A stretch of DNA of 64,000 nucleotides, from the NCBI RefSeq assembly GCF_021155765.1, contig NC_060112.1, positions 25,262,001-25,326,000 on the forward strand. Direction: 5' to 3'. Both the position numbers and the translations under genes were made by a program. How positions within the stretch are numbered: the stretch's first letter is position 1; each line of letters opens with the position of its first letter. Source of the stretch: Diprion similis (taxonomy: Eukaryota; Arthropoda; Insecta; Hymenoptera; Diprionidae). This document shows, in pieces, positions 63,732 to 64,000 of this stretch. The notes beneath the pieces were generated by a model. That model was not told the origin of the DNA, did not search any database, and worked only from the letters and a program-made list of their open reading frames with translations.

Positions 63732-63866
63732 TGTGGCGTGCCCGTAAACCGTTTTTTGGCTCGGATAATTTCAGTACTCGCTTCCGGCTCGCTTCCGGCT
63801 CGCCTTCAGCTCGTCCTGAAATCTTTATCCTTGCCAAAAAAACAGGCGGTTTACGGGCATGCCACA
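63732..63866. mobile_element. 135-bp MITE with TA target duplication
   Basis: The left end TGTGGCGTGCCCGTAAACCG and the inverse complement of the right end, TGTGGCATGCCCGTAAACCG, differ at one base, and the match extends through a TTTTTTGGC block to about 35 bp. Both sides are flanked by TA (63730-63731 and 63867-63868), as expected for Tc1/mariner-type insertion. The centre carries two tandem copies of a CTTCCGGCTCG unit and a related third. There is no transposase. Confidence 0.78.
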
Positions 63867-64000
63867 TAAATAGCTATTTAACACGCGCATTTGTCCAAGT
63901 ATACATACATGTAAGCAGGTAGCCACGCCATTATTGCTACAGTATAACGGTGTCGAGTTGCTCGTGTTATAATATTACACGTTCGTTATACTCAAGGATT
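63867..64000. other. Right edge of window, nothing recognised
   Basis: AT-rich sequence after the MITE with no open frame or repeat worth calling. Confidence 0.5.

Overview
The window looks like nuclear DNA from an insect, most likely a hymenopteran (possibly a sawfly). It is moderately AT-rich, with intron-split animal genes, short GT-AG introns, many microsatellites, long A/T homopolymers and palindromic MITEs. The species cannot be named from the sequence. All gene models were built by hand from splice signals and reading-frame phase. For every complete model the summed exon length is a multiple of three.

Left part (1-18.2 kb): the 3' exons of a midnolin/stuxnet proteasome adaptor (+, 1680-4661) converge on a complete mind bomb 2 E3 ligase (-, 13626-8851, 11 exons, 1013 aa). 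About 2.3 kb beyond the mib2 start lies a Ran-binding protein 3 gene (+, 15910-18147, 5 exons, 385 aa).

Middle part (20-38.5 kb): a protein kinase C delta gene (+, 20040-30875). It has a 609-aa form (two C1 domains plus AGC kinase) and, inside its C1B intron, an alternative first exon plus a 3-kb exon. These join in frame to the second half of C1B and the kinase and would make a 1434-aa form. It is followed by a five-PDZ GRIP-type scaffold (+, 32872-35103, 629 aa). The GRIP gene is tail-to-tail with an SLC35E1-like sugar/triose-phosphate family transporter (-, 37640-35844, 350 aa). A possible small gene starts divergently from the SLC35E1 promoter.

Right part (38.5-64 kb): mostly gene-free. 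The exception is a very divergent SLC6-family membrane protein (-, 47207-44385, 905 aa) that is nearly intronless but has a hidden spliced C-terminal exon. The rest holds GC-rich stretches that may be regulatory, microsatellites, a roughly 610-bp fold-back hAT-type MITE with a perfect 8-bp target duplication, and two adjacent small MITEs near the right edge.

Functionally this is a set of ordinary housekeeping and signalling genes: protein turnover (stx, mib2), nuclear transport (RanBP3), lipid-regulated kinase signalling (PKC delta), synaptic/muscle scaffolding (Grip) and membrane transport (SLC35E1, SLC6-like). They are not an operon or a single pathway. The most interesting points are the nested long PKC delta isoform, the Tyr in place of Trp in its C1B domain, the loss of PDZ1 and PDZ6 in Grip, the substrate/ion-site divergence of the SLC6-like protein, and a 111-nt frame-preserving intron in mib2.
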